Assembly: GCA_008711295.1 (NCBI GenBank)
Contig: VUYV01000069.1
Coordinates: forward strand, 397,667-461,666
Reading direction: 5' to 3'
From: Anarhynchus alexandrinus
Lineage: Eukaryota > Chordata > Aves > Charadriiformes > Charadriidae
DNA length: 64,000 nt
How positions within the stretch are numbered: the stretch's first letter is position 1; the number at the start of each line of letters is the position of its first letter. Shown here piece after piece: positions 40,543-54,800 of this stretch. The translations under genes were made by a program, and so were the position numbers. The notes beneath the pieces were generated by a model, which did not search any database, was not told where the DNA came from, and saw nothing but the letters and a program-made list of their open reading frames with translations.

Positions 40543-42593
40543 TGAAATAGCTGAACAAACTCATTTCTGGGTTCTGAGTTCGCTCTACCTGTGCTTCTGA
40601 TTTGTATCAGAGGAAAGTGCTGGAGCCTCACTCAAGGCAGGCAGCGATGGGATCAGCCTTGTGCTCCATCAAGTTCAATGTCATCAGCACCCTTTAAATC
40701 CTGCTCACAACTAAGTGCTACCCGGGCTCATGAAAATGAAAAGGGGTCATAAAAAAAAAAAAAAAAAAAGACTGACGTGTTTTACAAAGTAGATTTTTAA
40801 CTTTCAGTTACTTAAACCTGGTTCATCCATCATACCAGAAACCTCTGACAGCTGTCCAACAACAGCATTTTCCACTGTAAAAGCTGAGCAGGTCCTTAAT
40901 GTTGTTTATCTTGTTGAGATTTATGTGCATCACAAAAAACAGCTAGTCACACCTTGCAAAAAGTCTCTAGATAAATAAAAATCTAAGGTAAAATTCTCTG
41001 TTATATAGATCTTCTGCAAACAGTTAACTGAATGCTCAAAACAGGTTATTTTTTTCCTGTGCTCCATCTATTTAAAAAAAATAAAAAAGCTGCATGAAAA
41101 ACCACCATCTTCAGGAGACCCTCCACCCTGAGAATCAGAGCTCTGCTCTCCCACCTGTGCTCTGAACTCCCGAGGGACTGGTCCCTCTCCCAAACCTCCA
41201 GGAAACAAAGGTGTGACACTGTTGGGCACAACAGGTCCATCTACAGCTTAGAGCACTTTGATGTCCGCTGGGAAGCTGACAAAAATCATCAGAGAAAGCA
41301 CTCCTGTGCAGCAGTCCTGCAAAGGGGGGGAAAAATTAAGAAAAAAAAGCACCTTTTACCTTTAGGTGTGATATTTAGCCATACTTACAAGGCAACACGC
41401 TAGACCTGCGTGTTCCTTTCCAGAGGGTCTACACCCTCTGGGAAACACATGCAAACATTTTCATAATGGAACCAGCACTAACCAGAGGCCACTGATAAAA
41501 ATAGTAGCGATGAGAGAGTGAATAGCTTTAGGGCTATTTATATATGCTGGCTCTGAGAAGCTCTGGGAAAAAAAAAAAAAAAAAAACCCTAAAAAAAANA
41601 AAAGTCTGAGTTCCTCATCTGTGTACAATTAATAAAAGACTGGATCATTCAAGCATGGGTTTTGGATGGATGCCCTAGCTCCATTTCAGTACTTCAGAGC
41701 AAAATAAAGCAGCTCTGCAGTCTCACTCCACAGGGAATAAGTACTGCTTGCTGCAGAAACGAACATATTATACTGCATTTCATCTTACAGTAATATTAAT
41801 CGCTACTACCAGTTTGTTTCATATTTACAAAGGGAAATTTAATAATTAAAAAAAAGGTTTAAGTCTGTAGGCATAGTCGGATTATTTTTGCTGAATTTCC
41901 AAATGGAAAACGATGCATTTAAGCATAACAAATAAATTGACTATCTGTACTAATTTACAATATAAAAGATTTTCTTGAAATATGACATGATATGATTGTC
42001 ATTGATTGGTACACTACTGTGAGTGCCATACTTTCTCCATGGCCTGCTCCTCCATAATGGATGCCTTGCAAATCACTCTAAATATTCACATTCACACTTA
42101 AGAAAGTTATCAACCTAAAACTTCTCCAGAACTGCCTTTGAAGTCTGGTAATCGCGTCTGCACTTTTGAACCCTGTATAGGAACCTTCCCAATCCACTGA
42201 CTTCAATTAAGTAAATCACATTCCTATCTGTCAAGAAACAAAAATATAGGTCCCTAATAAAATATGAAATATAAAGTGTGTTTGCCCATCTGAGCATAAG
42301 AGGCACCATATCACGTGAAACGAAAAGCTGAGCCAAGTCAGTGTTCTCTTTTCAGCAGTAGCTGCTAACACATGCTTAAGAAATAGAGAAAATACAAAGC
42401 GGTGTTTTTGCTGGCACACCTTCTCACGCTTCCAGCAGTTATCAGGAGATTGCAGAAAGATCAAGACATATGAAGTTTACGAACCATTTCCTTCCACGGT
42501 GCAGACAGTGACACTACAGCTATAACATTATGTTTACGGGATAATATTTTCTTTAAGTGTTAAAACTGGAAACATCTTTCTAAGGTTTTACAA

Positions 42594-42599
42594 TTTAAT
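42594..42599 (-). promoter_or_regulatory. Possible polyadenylation signal ATTAAA
   Basis: The reverse strand reads ATTAAA about 145 bp downstream of the 42743 stop, the second most common vertebrate hexamer. Such hexamers occur by chance in AT-rich DNA, and I see no decisive GU-rich element, so this is only a candidate 3' end. Confidence 0.25.
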
Positions 42600-42742
42600 A
42601 CCTTTCTAAACTGTGAAAGAATAAAGGTACTAAGTGTCTGAGTTCTAAAAAAAACACATATTAAGCGCTCTGATTTCAACAGTTTTTGCCATAAGTTACA
42701 TATTTAAAGAGAATTTACATGCTTACCTTTTCCTCAGAACAG

Positions 42743-42843
42743 TTACAAAATTCTTGCCCGAGTAATTTGGCCATAACTAGATGGTAAGTAAACTTTAGAA
42801 CGAGGAGATGGAATTTGCTTTTCTAAATCCTTTTGCCACTTCT
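42743..42843 (-). CDS. Probable terminal coding exon; two competing frames
   Basis: The acceptor is GAAATCTGCCTAATTTAG at 42844-42845. One frame gives KWQKDLEKQIPSPRSKVYLP then SSYGQITRARIL and a TAA at 42743-42745. It needs the previous exon to end in phase 0 or 1. With the visible donor of the previous exon (phase 2), the junction instead reads REVAKGFRKANSISSF and stops at 42795-42797. A consensus donor (GAAAAG|GTAAGC) lies at 42721-42726, 16 bases after the first stop. It is close enough not to trigger nonsense-mediated decay if the 3'UTR is spliced. The exon looks real; the true frame is unresolved. Confidence 0.55.
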
Positions 42844-45800
42844 CTAAATTAGGCAGATTTCAAGGAGGTTCTATTACAATATGCAAATCCATTATATTTA
42901 CTCAAATATCATAACAAGAACAAATAAATTATTTTCCTTGTTCTACTACTGAGCTAACAAACATTCTGCAATTAAAACAGCCTAATTTCAAATAGAAAAC
43001 TAAGTTCAACCTTATCAAACTTGTACCTGTTGTCTATCCACCACTCTGTCTCCTCATCGAGGACTTCTTTCCAAACAGAGCAATATTAGATTGCCCTCTA
43101 ATGGATTACTTGCACAACTGCACAATCAAGTTTTTGCTGTTAAAAGTGTTTAAGAAGTAAACAGGGTTGCACCAGAAATGGGAAAATTAATGCTGTTTTG
43201 TTTCCACTCTTGTTCAATGATCTTTTTAGATCTGAAATAAACTTTGCAAAAATTTTAATTGTCAACCTACTTATTTTACTGTATTCAGCTGCAAAAATGA
43301 TATAACATGTGCTGCACGTTCAGGTTAAAACGGTCTCTGACTGCAAATTGAATTTGAAATCTAGAGTCAGAAAGCTGCTTATAAAATACTGAAGTAGCAG
43401 CTGAGCCAGCAAAAGATTTCTCAAGAAAATTTCATCAAGAGACTCCAACTTGACTTTTGCACTCAATTACCTACCCAGAACCGGACGCTAAACTTGCAGA
43501 CTCCGCCACTGTCCTCCTCTGTCAGCAAGATGACAGCCAACACGACTGCCTGCCTTTCTGCCCTTTTCTTTTTTCTCCCCTGAAATGAAAGTACTTATCT
43601 CTTCCAGATGGGAAACAACTACATTTTCCAAAAAAGACGACTCTGTAGAAGAGATCTAAATGTATCTAAACGTGACATCCGAAGTAAACAAAGGACTTAT
43701 GGATTTACACTACATAGCTACTTGAAGATACTCTATTCTTAAGGTTTATAAAATAATGTAAGATTTCACTGTTTCTAGCCTACACTTTAAAATACTGTAG
43801 CAAGGCTCAAAGAAAAAAAATCTCGATGCATTTTAATAAAGAAATGCATATGCACTCCCCTAAGCCCACATGCAGCCTTCTTGGTTAGAAGCAAGAAGGA
43901 ACTGACCACGTTGGAGGCATCACATCCTACAAAGCAGTAAGAGCCCTGGGGTACACAAATACACACCAAAGACTTTCTTCACGAAGCACTTCCCTCACTC
44001 CACATTATCCACAGACCTTAGGGTGGATGTGGATGGGGCAGCTGTCCTGAGCGTGGCGGGGTGGTAGAGAGCTTCAGGCAAGTGAAGACAGGCAATCCCT
44101 CTCCCTGGAGCTCAGCAGGTCCACATCTGTGCCGAGGACTGATTTGGCACCTTTAGAGGTACAGCCCATCCTGGCAGAAGTCAGCCCTTGGAGGTGCATA
44201 CATATGCACCTTTAGGTAAAAGGCAAGGATTTATTTTTGTTGTTGTTGTTTGCTTTTCAGACTTTTAATGCTGCTCCAGTGATAATTTTTAATTATCTTC
44301 ATTCTCAAAATGCTAAATATCCATTGTGTATTTCACCAACTAAAAAACCCAAACAATAAACAGTGAATAAATTTCAATTTAATGCAATATTTAACATATT
44401 AAAAGAACAAGAGTGAACAAGTTTAAGCACAGCATCTATTATCCTGTAGTTGCCCAGCTTTATCCTTAAAACCACCAGAATCAACATTTCTAAATTAAAA
44501 CCATTTATCTTTAAAGTATGAGGAATAAGACCTGGTGAACATGAGGAAAATGGAGTCTTGAATCTCTAAACATTACTGTACAATCAACTTCTTCCTGGGA
44601 ATAGCAGGATAAAGGGGGTTCAAGGAAAAAAAGAGACAAAAGGCATTTCTGGATTGCTGAATTCATTAAGTATAAGCAAAATACAGACAAGTGTCAGCAT
44701 CCAACAGCGGATGAACAAGAGACCAGCTTAGATCTACATCACGAAGCTAAAACAAGTCGTAGCAAAAACTATGGATAAAAGACATTTGAGTAATCATGTT
44801 TCATTTGCTGCAACAGTTATTTGATTTTGATGGTATCAAAGAAAATTACATTTTCTTCTTTTGTTCTTAGTGCAAGTTAATTAAGTCTGAAAAGACATAT
44901 ATGTACAAACAAACAAAACAAGTAAGCCTTTCTGGTAATATTCACCCAGTGTACCATGGAACAGAGTTTTCTAGCTAAAGCCCTAACCACTCACTTTGGG
45001 ATTTGTTCTCCAACGCCCTCCTGAAAAGCTACATAATTTCAGGTAACAATTCTCCTGTTCTGCTTGAACTGAGATTTGAGCTATTATACTTAAACAAACT
45101 AAAATGAGAGAGAAATCCACTAAACTGGCTATGAGATTTTTCCCCCATGAAACTGGGCCTAACCTATACTCCCAAATATAACAATTTCTGGCACTTGCGC
45201 TCAGAAACAGAAGCAATTTTTACACCCAGACCACCCAGCAACTGACTATCTGATTAGGGCAGAAACAAAGACTAAAGTACTGAAAATGATATATAGTTCT
45301 ATAGTCAAGTTCTCAAAAAGTGCGTTTCAGGAAGGGTATTTCTTCCTTTGTCTTTCTCTCAACGTTATAACTTAGACTAAAACTAATGGGACAGCTTCTA
45401 AATGACTAAGGTTTAACTAAATAACTAAGGTTTAGCTAACTAACACAAAACAGGTTACGGTGAAAAGTATTTAAAAAAAAAAAGGCTAAAAGAACCGCAC
45501 AAAGGAAACAGAGGTAAAAGTTACTATTCTTAAGAAAAATGAGGAGGATTGAAAATGAATAAATGAAGCAACAAAACTTTACTAGGCAACAGGTATCTAC
45601 TTAGGAATATTCAAAGGCTGAAAGAAAATGTCAAGCAGAGAAGAACAATTTGTGTGAAGAAAAGACTGTGAACTGGAAGTCAACATTTATAAAGTTATCT
45701 TCAAACTATGTCTGAGACTGAGAATAGCCAACTGTAAGAAAGACGGAACTCAAAAAACACATAGAAGCACGACACTCAATGAGCTTTTAAGGAAAAATTT

Positions 45801-48800
45801 TTGAAATCCTGCCTCAAACCTCAAAAAAGACTGCTCACTATCAACTGGGAGTATAAAGGGAGAGAAGCCAATATCAGACAAAGGTATTACTTGGTACAAA
45901 TTCCAGAGAGGGTGGGGAAGTGCAAAGGAAAGGAGGCAGAAGCATAGCAATGCTAACCAATGTGGCAATCCTGTGGCTGTGACGCAAAAGTGCAAAGCAA
46001 AGCAGGGAAGGTTCAATGACCTGCTGGAAAGGTAGAAAGGTCTCTGACAACAGCCACCATATGGTAAAAGAGAAGTTTCAAAACAATTTAGAAAAATATA
46101 TAGCTCTGGTTTGGTTTGGTTTTGGTTTTTTTTTGGTGTTCCACAAGTCTAGGAATGAGTGTTATCTTTGTCTTAAAAAATTAGTAATCGAGAAGGATTC
46201 TGCAGGGACTTCTGTGTCCAATGGATTCAGATGATGCTTCTGTCTCTCCGGCTCCTTGTTATTCTTTGCAAAAAAAAAAAAAAAGAAAAAAGAAGGAAAG
46301 AAAAAAAAAAAGAAGTGATTGCATGGGTTTTCTACAGATCAATAGGAAGCAGAAATGTTTATTCTGCAAACAGTAGAGGAAGCTGTCTGACTCCAGGGAA
46401 AATGGTGAAACACACGAAATGAGAAGCACTGGCAAATAAAGCAAACCAATCAAGACAATATTCTTCCTCTGTGCTCTTTTGGTTCTAGCACCTTTTGTTT
46501 TTATTTCTAAGCTGCAGACTATTCTTCTCCTAATGATACTTTAAGTTTCTTTCAAACTGAAGGGAAGACTTTTGAAACCATTATGTATTACTATGGAATC
46601 TGGTTCAGGTTTGGGGTAACCCAAGTCCCACATGTGGGACAGTTCACCTGAACAGCTGGCTCCACTGGAACCAGAAAATTCCAAAGGGTCATTGATTCAC
46701 ACTGAAGATGAAAAGCAGTACTTTGTCTCCACTTCTCTGTGAAGGCAACCAACACAATCAGATGACCTGTACCCTTAAAACAGCAGCTGCCACTTTCAGC
46801 AAGAGCCTACCCCATCATCATGTGTGTGTTTTATAGACCCTACATCTACGTACTACTGCTCACACAAACCCAGCTCTGAACGTGCCCAGTTACTCTAAAG
46901 GAACTAAGCCCACTGAAAGCTCTTTTTGCACATCAGGTACTTATTTGAAGTTACTGCAAGTTTAGTATTTGCTGACACTAGTAAAAAAAAAAATCCCTGT
47001 AAGTTTATAGTTAATTTCAGTTTAAAGCAAGGCAAACAGATTTCCCAAGTACTAACAAGAAGAACAGGGAAGGACTGGATGTTTTATCACAAGCACTCTA
47101 ATGCCTTTAGGATGGAAACTGTAACTCAGCAAAAAAAAAAAAAAACACCAACCCAACACAAACCCCTGAAGGTTAATTTGATCGTGTGACTAGCAATTCA
47201 CACTTCTCCTCACCAACCTCTATCAGAAAAAGCAATTACTCTGCAGAATAACTAGGTGCTCAAATAGACTACTAATTGTACCATATGTGGGTGGGAGATA
47301 CCATCTCTGAGATTTTATTCAGGCTGCATTCGTTTTCTCCTGTTAGAAATGCATTCCTCCACTTCTTCCACCTCATTTCTAGATCCATATCTAATGGTGC
47401 TACTCAGAAAAAAACAAAAAAAAAAACACCAACCAGCCTGACTTCATGGATTGCTTAAGCTCCCCTCTACGTAAGCCTGGTGATGACATAAGAGGGTGCT
47501 TCAGAACAAATGCTTACTCTGGTTGGGAGAAAGCCTCTGATTTGGTTTCACCTCAGCCACCATCTTCTGACTGGGGAAGGGAAAGGACTATTTGTTCAAT
47601 CAGATGATGAGCCAGGAGAGTCTTTACAGGACAGGTGAATGTTAGACATCAAAAATTATATTCCAGTCATGCGATTCCAAGGAGCTAGAAGTAATCATTT
47701 AAACGGATACAAACAGGAAGGAGCAACATGATTCTGGCAACGGTTCTTGCAAGTCTCAGACAATCAAAGATGCAAAGCTACATCATCAGGTGATGAAAGA
47801 TAAATTATAGGAAGAGACAGCCAAGAGAAGGTCTATACCTGTAAAGAGTTGCCAGGTAATTAAAAAAAAAAATAAAAATTCAAATCTGTGCTTATTTGTG
47901 AGGTGGGGAGAAGTGGTAGGAGCTGTTGGCGATAATGTCGCTTTGAAGGAAGTCTTTTCCACACAGATCTCAGCTTTTAAACTCTTCGTTCTGAAGCTGC
48001 AAACTTTTAAAAACTTGTTACATCTTCTGGGCTTGAATATTTAAAAGTATAAACAAAAAGTTTTTGTTGCCTCAAAGCAGGTTTGCAAGAGCACAAGCTC
48101 ATACAACTCTGGAAGTGTCAACAAGTATATGCCAAAATGAGCGCAGACTCTCCTCCTATGGGGGCTCTGGCCCCACTCTCGCTCTTTATATATGAAACTC
48201 CAGGCACTTGCTCACTCACCTGCTTGCTTCCATTTACAGCACATTGACATATACTATTCCAGCCTTCCATGTACAGCACACACATACAAAGTGCCATGAT
48301 TCTTCCTCTACTTTTCCCGCGGAACTTTATTTTTTCCCCCAAAATAATTGTAACAAATTCTTACCTACCTTCTTCACTTTTTAACATGTTCTCCTCCCTT
48401 CCCATCCCTCTGTCTCCTTTTTATCTTTTATTCCCATTCAGCCTCTTTCAAGCAAAACCCACACCCAGTGTGCTGCCAAAGGCAGGCAGGATAGAATGGT
48501 GACAGAACAGCAATTTCAACCTTTCCCTGTTTACATCCACTCAGAATGTGGAGAACCATAACTTTCCAAGCCTGTTCCTTTGGCGTTGTGAACTACCTTT
48601 TCTGCAAAGACTTGTTTTGCATCAAAGAAGATGTTTCTAACTAACCATGACATCAGTCTCATTTCCCTCTTTGTTGTATTTCCAAGCAGATGAAGTGCTT
48701 TCTCTTCTCTTTTTACATCAGAAGAGTTTTTTCAACTGCAGTGCAGTTGGGTTTTTCTTGAAATCCCTCTTTAAAACTCTCCTTCGCAACAGTAGAGCAA

Positions 48801-51800
48801 CTTTTTTTTTTAAAAAAAAACAACAGAACTTAGATATCTAGCCTATGTTGATGACCTATTTTATTGTGCTCCAACCTTTCTTCCCCTGTAATCTGCCTTA
48901 TACCTGAATTGCAAGCTACAGCTGAAACTACCTTTTTGCTCTTCATTTTGAATACTGCCCAGCCCAACAGAGTGTTAACTATGACTTCAGTTTCAGTAAA
49001 CTGCAATAATAAGTAGTAAGAGCTTTTCCTTTAAGTATGTACAGCTATCCCCACCCCCCGGCCCCCCAATTCAGTCTTAGCTAATGAAAATCAGAGTCAA
49101 CCTTAATAATTAAGAAAAATATTCATAATTTCACAAACTATTGCAGCTTCTTCTTATAAAAAGGCACAGACTACTCTGAAGTTCAGCAACTGCTACACAG
49201 AGAAAAACATACAAAGAAGATGCAAATTCACTTCCACCAAGTTACACTCCATGACAAAGTTGCATTCAGACAGTTCTCAGACATTTCAATAAGCAACCCA
49301 AACACACACAGCTTTCCTTTGTGGGAAATCTTATTTCAGTAGATTCATTCACAAGAAGTGGGCATACATGACACAACAGTGAAGAAGCTTTTGAAGTCCA
49401 TTTTTTTAATAGAGAGCCATTGGGTTTTTTTAGTACCCTTAAGCTTCCTCAAACTTTTTTTTATCAGATTTTTGTCTTTATCCCAATGAAACATGAAGGA
49501 AGAAAGAGAAAGCAGACACACATTTGATGGAAAAAATAGTGGCTACCAATGTAAGTGTCTTCACACTCAATATACTTAATCCTCCAGGAAAGGTGCTCTA
49601 GGGCTCACAGGCTGCGATGTGCCTGAGCAGGTATGTTTTGTTATCAACAATGAAAAAGTGTTAATACATTTATTATCCCTGAAAGTGCTAACATTATTCA
49701 AGGTTCGTATGCTCCAGTATTTCCTACAGTAAAAACGTCAGCTTTCTATTAATGTTTTCTTCTGGTAGAAGTTAAAGTCGACATGATAGATTTAGGGTCT
49801 GTCTTTTTTGAGAGGAGAAGGTGCTCGGTATTCTCATGAGACAAAGACGTGCAGGTTCAATGATTGCCTGACCAGCCATGAGCAAGGAAATGATTTTTTT
49901 TTAATGTGGGCTGCATGTTCTGAAGTGATGCTGGAGCCATTGCAAAGAAGGGGAAAAAAAAAAAGTAGCTGCAGGCAGGTTTTGACCCTGTGTTTCAAAG
50001 AGCTAATCAGGTCAAGATTTGGGGAGAATCCATAAAATCTCTAGTTAAAACTCTTATACCATTGCTAAATCAGAAGACAAGAAAAAAAGGCTTTCAGTTC
50101 CCCCCTGATGCAATTAACATTTTCTCAAGTTTTTGATTTAGTTATAAAGTTTATAGAAAATATTCTTCACAAAAGAGAAAGGACTGCTTTTCTCAACCAA
50201 GCATCATATGGGCAACGCAAACTTGAATCTTAGCAGCTTTGCACTACCTTCAGAGGTTAAACTTCAGAGCTGGTAGTCACAGCAGAAGATAAACTCTCTC
50301 TGTTACTCTGAGGAACCAATCTTCAACCTCCTCCAAAAGATCTGTCTACTAACATTTTCTGAGCATAGGTAGAAAACTTTCAAGTTGCTGTGGACCTCTG
50401 AGCTTGAAAGGCAATGGCAGTAACTCAAGAAAATCTGTTCTGCTTAACACTGAGTGATTCACTTGATAAACCAAACTGGTTTTTTCCAAGCTGGCAAGCA
50501 TCAATGAGCATATATGATTAAATTAACCCAAATACTTCTACAGGCGATGGTATTCCTGGCTATACCAGAATTACAATAATTCTGACAACATTAATAAAAA
50601 TATTAATGAACAAAATGAATGCCCTGAAAAAAAAAAAAAAGCCGCCTGCTAATACATGCCAACAAAAGCAACCTTACACCAAGTACGTCTCATTGCGAAA
50701 GAGGAGCCAGAAGATCAGGTGGACTGTTGCTGCGTTCCAACAGCACTGTACCATTACTCATTGCAGCTTCTTAATATAGGTTATCTCCTGTTTGCAGTAA
50801 TGACTTCAAATTACTTGGCTGTGAATTCCTATCATTAGCTTTTCCATGATGAAATCAGTTAGCATAACAGCAGTAATTAGTCCCACCTTCAGACACTCTT
50901 GGAAATAACTCTTTCTAGACACACCCATCGAATGCAAATACTGAGGCACAGCAGTCACTTTATCATTTTGGTTTTGTCAGCACTTTTAGTACACCTCCAA
51001 ATTACATATGAAAGGACTTGACTGTCTTGACTGTCTAGAGCACTTTCATTCAACAACTTTGTTTTCCTTAGCAGCTTGCCCCAAGGATACAAATTCCCAA
51101 TGATGTGTCAGTTCATCAACATTATGTGGTACAATGCAGCAAACAGTCATTTATCATCCGTGTCACCAGGCTGCAAAATATTTCTTTCAAATGCAGTATT
51201 GACAAATACAGGAAATTATAGCGACTTATCCTGGTTTGTGTTGCTGCTTCTTTACAAGCTCTGTCAGCTTCAATTTCTGGCCATGAATATCAGCCCTTGT
51301 TCTGGCAACATATGCTATGAAGAGCAAGTGAGTTCAGACAGCAGATAAGACAACTGACAAAATGACTTATAGCCATGAGACTGAAGAGGCAGCATGTTTG
51401 TTTATGTGGACCATGGCTTAACCCTCCAATCACTCCAGGAATTTCAGAAGCGCTGCTATGCATATGGGAAATGACACGTTAGAAGTAAATTCAAAAGAAA
51501 GACTGAATCAGAAGTTCCCAAGCACAAAACCTTTAGTCCAGAGAGGAAGATATACGTGAATAAAAACAGTAAATATAATACTGCAAACACAGAGAAAAGA
51601 CTTCTGAATCAGAGAAAATATATTTCTGTGCATGCTTATTTGAGTATTGTATTTTTGAGCTCAGTAACACTTCTTAAAAATGCTTATGTTGGATTTTGCA
51701 CCATTTTATAACTGTAAGAACCTTTTATAATATTTAAGGGAGAACTGAAAACATGCAGGGACTCTGTCATTTAAATCTACCTGACAGCTAAGTCCAGTTC

Positions 51801-54800
51801 CTGCATCCCAACCACGGGGCCATAAGGCTTACTGCCCAAGAGGACACTGACTTCCGGCTTCTTGAACCACTTTGCCTGCATCTACAAAGTCATAGCCATA
51901 AATGTCTCAATAAAAATAAATAAAAGACAAATACCATAATTATGGTTATAAAATAAGGTATAATTAATTCAACATATTCTTGCAGGTTCCAATTCCAGTG
52001 AGAGAAATTCTTTCCCTTATTTGTTTTCCCGATTTAGGGAACATAAGGGAAAGCTCATCTGCTGACCTTCACTGGTATTGCAGTTACTGAATATTGGGGA
52101 ACTATGCAATAGCCATAAGGAACACTGTGCCACTGAAATGACATAACCGTGAATACTGATGGAAATCAAACACAACAGATCTAAGTCAGGGGTCTGGGAT
52201 TTGATTAACTGCATTTCCCTTTGAACTTCAGAGATATGAAACAATAGTGACAAACAGGGCCCCTTGATGTGGAGACTCCCATAAGATACAGAAGACACAA
52301 ATGTGTTGTTACTTCTTGCATATGGCTGGAAAAAAATTGCTACCATAGGCTCCAATCGCTTCTAAGAATTAAGAGCAAGTCTCATCTGAAAATGTGTCAT
52401 GAAAAAGAAAAAAACAAACAAAAACAACAAATACTAACTCAACCATATATTTCAGCCAAGAAAGGACCTTGACAAATTCAGATTGCTTAACAATTCTGGA
52501 CTAACAGTACTGTTTAAATTGCTCATAACACATTTGGACCGCAACATTTCTCCTGCAGTAAATGCATAAAATAAGTTAATAAAAATTAATAACTAATAAA
52601 AGTAGATTGTAAGCCAACAAAGCTCAATTTATTGCTGTCTTCAAAGCATACTTCTACAGGGCTCATAAAAGAGAAAACTTACCATTATGGTTTCTGAGTG
52701 AAAGCCACGCAGGATGCATTTCCTCAAGTTATTTAACAGGACATATCTATAACTAATCAACCGCCATGATCCTGAAAATACACAGTGTAGGTAAGAGCGC
52801 TGACAATAAGTCAAGGTCTGGCAGCTGCCACCATGGCGTGCAGATCCTGACCTTGCGGGACCCTATATCTAGGGAAACAAATTAAATTCAGGAACAAAGG
52901 CCCAACAACAGAAAAAAAACAACTAATTGGGACACACAGCTAGTGATAGACACACTTTAGCCAAGTGCAGCCTTGCAGCAGGAGCAACCAGCATGTGAGG
53001 TTGTCTAGAAAAGCAGTTGCCGAAGTCTGGGAGCAGCCACAAAGCTGGTACTGACTGCTGAAGGTATATTTGCTAAATCCATAAACACATATCATGTTTA
53101 CTTTGGATTACTGAGTCAAAAGGCATAAAACTTGCTACCTGCTTGACAAGAAATCATTTAGTAAGCCTTGCCATTTTGCAAGTTAGTATCTGAACTTCTG
53201 AATATCATAGAATCATAGAATGGTTTAGGTTGGAAAGGACCTTGAAGATCATCGAGTTCCAACCCCCCTGCCATAGGCAGGGACACCTCCCACTAGACCA
53301 GGTTGCCCAAGGCCACGTCCAGCCTGGCCTTGAACACCTCCAGGGATGATATTTTAAATAGGAATTTTAACTTTTAATTTAGATCATGTCTCTCTCCTGT
53401 AAGAAAAAAGAAAAAAAAGGCAAACAAAATGGGTATCAAAATTGCACAGCTAGTTCAGCTGAAGTGCTGCAACATGAGAGAATGTGAAATGATTGCACTG
53501 AAGACTGCGTCAGACCAGCAAACTCAGCAAATCTGTCAGTTAAAGCAATTGACATTGTTTTATGGACTGCACATGAGATAAAAGTTTTTATGGCCTTAAT
53601 GCTCTCACTACTAGTAGCTTTTCTTTTTAGCAAACTATTGACAAGCGAAGGTAAGACTTCCCTCTGTTGCATTCTAAATGTGATAATGACAGGGATTGTG
53701 CCATCTCATCCGGTCTTTTGGAACAGATCACTTCTACTGATGTCAAGTGATCAAAGGAAGTTTCGCCATCTGAGATGAAAATGCAAAACAGTAAAAAAGC
53801 CTACAGCAAAACACCACTTTTACTTCAACATGACTTAAAACAAATGTTTCAAAACATTCACAGAAAGTGCAGGAGTAAAACACGTCTTTTGTATTTAAAC
53901 TGTGACATATAAACACTTCCTGACCATTACCCAGTGAACATCAGTATGAAATCCAGGTTAGGGTTACCTCTGACATGATATAAATCACCTTGCAGATGAT
54001 CAGTTTATGCTATATTAATCACTTACGCTAAATTTCCCCAAATTCTTTTACTCTGAATAGAGACACACACTTCCCTTGCAGTAACATGGTGGTCTCTGCT
54101 TTGTTTATGCTCTGCCTTTCTGTCAGAATACAGACTTCCTTCCATCTGTTGGCATCTTTAGCTAACAATTGCTTATCAAGTGTGTTATGGCCCGATTCAG
54201 TCATCAAAAAAGTGCACATTGCACTCATTAACACAACTTGCCTCCATCACCTCGAGGTACTTGACAGTGTAAAATAACAAATAAGGATGTCTAAAGTGGT
54301 AGTGATTAATTTAATATTGGATCTACCCTTGCTTAAGGCTATTTTAACCCATTTGATATAAATTGCTACACATACAAACTGTATTTTCCCTGTTCCACCG
54401 TGAAGCATTTATACATACACACGGAACAATACTTTCAGAGTTTGTAAAATTTGTGTCAAGTCTAGTCAAAGACTAGTAGTGTCACAGTGCAACTTTCCCT
54501 ACACCATGAGTACAACACAACACATGCAGATGTATCGCATGTCTACCTCTGCAGAAAGACTTCTGTATCATCAAAAGGCTATGACATCATCCAGCCTTTC
54601 TTAGCCAGCTTAAAGTTACGCTTATGACAACTTTCAAAGGGTTTTAGCAAGAATTCAGCTGTATCGTGTGCAAACACCAGATGTGATGATCTGCTAAACT
54701 CGAACGATATAAGGTTAACTTTCAGAACGACATCCTTTCAGCCATCCCAGAGAGGTACAATTCACTCGCATCTTTCTTCGTTAACTGCCTGTTCCATACA

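Larger units (their letters stand above)
39473..42720. other. Non-coding DNA downstream of the minus-strand gene
   Basis: Contains tandem 24-bp units at 40495-40542, A-runs at about 40751 and 41567, and a single N at 41599. No gene seen. Confidence 0.5.
43067..47517 (-). other. Intron of the minus-strand gene (about 4.45 kb)
   Basis: Contains a 19-bp tandem duplication at 45403-45440, a G/T-rich tract at about 46108-46140 and A-runs at about 46268-46312. No repeat family or further exon accepted. Confidence 0.5.

Noticed and set aside
50587..50640. Strong acceptor-like poly-T on the minus strand at 50626-50640
   Set aside because: It is best explained by a poly-A run. Downstream frames are AT-rich, short and have no good donor.
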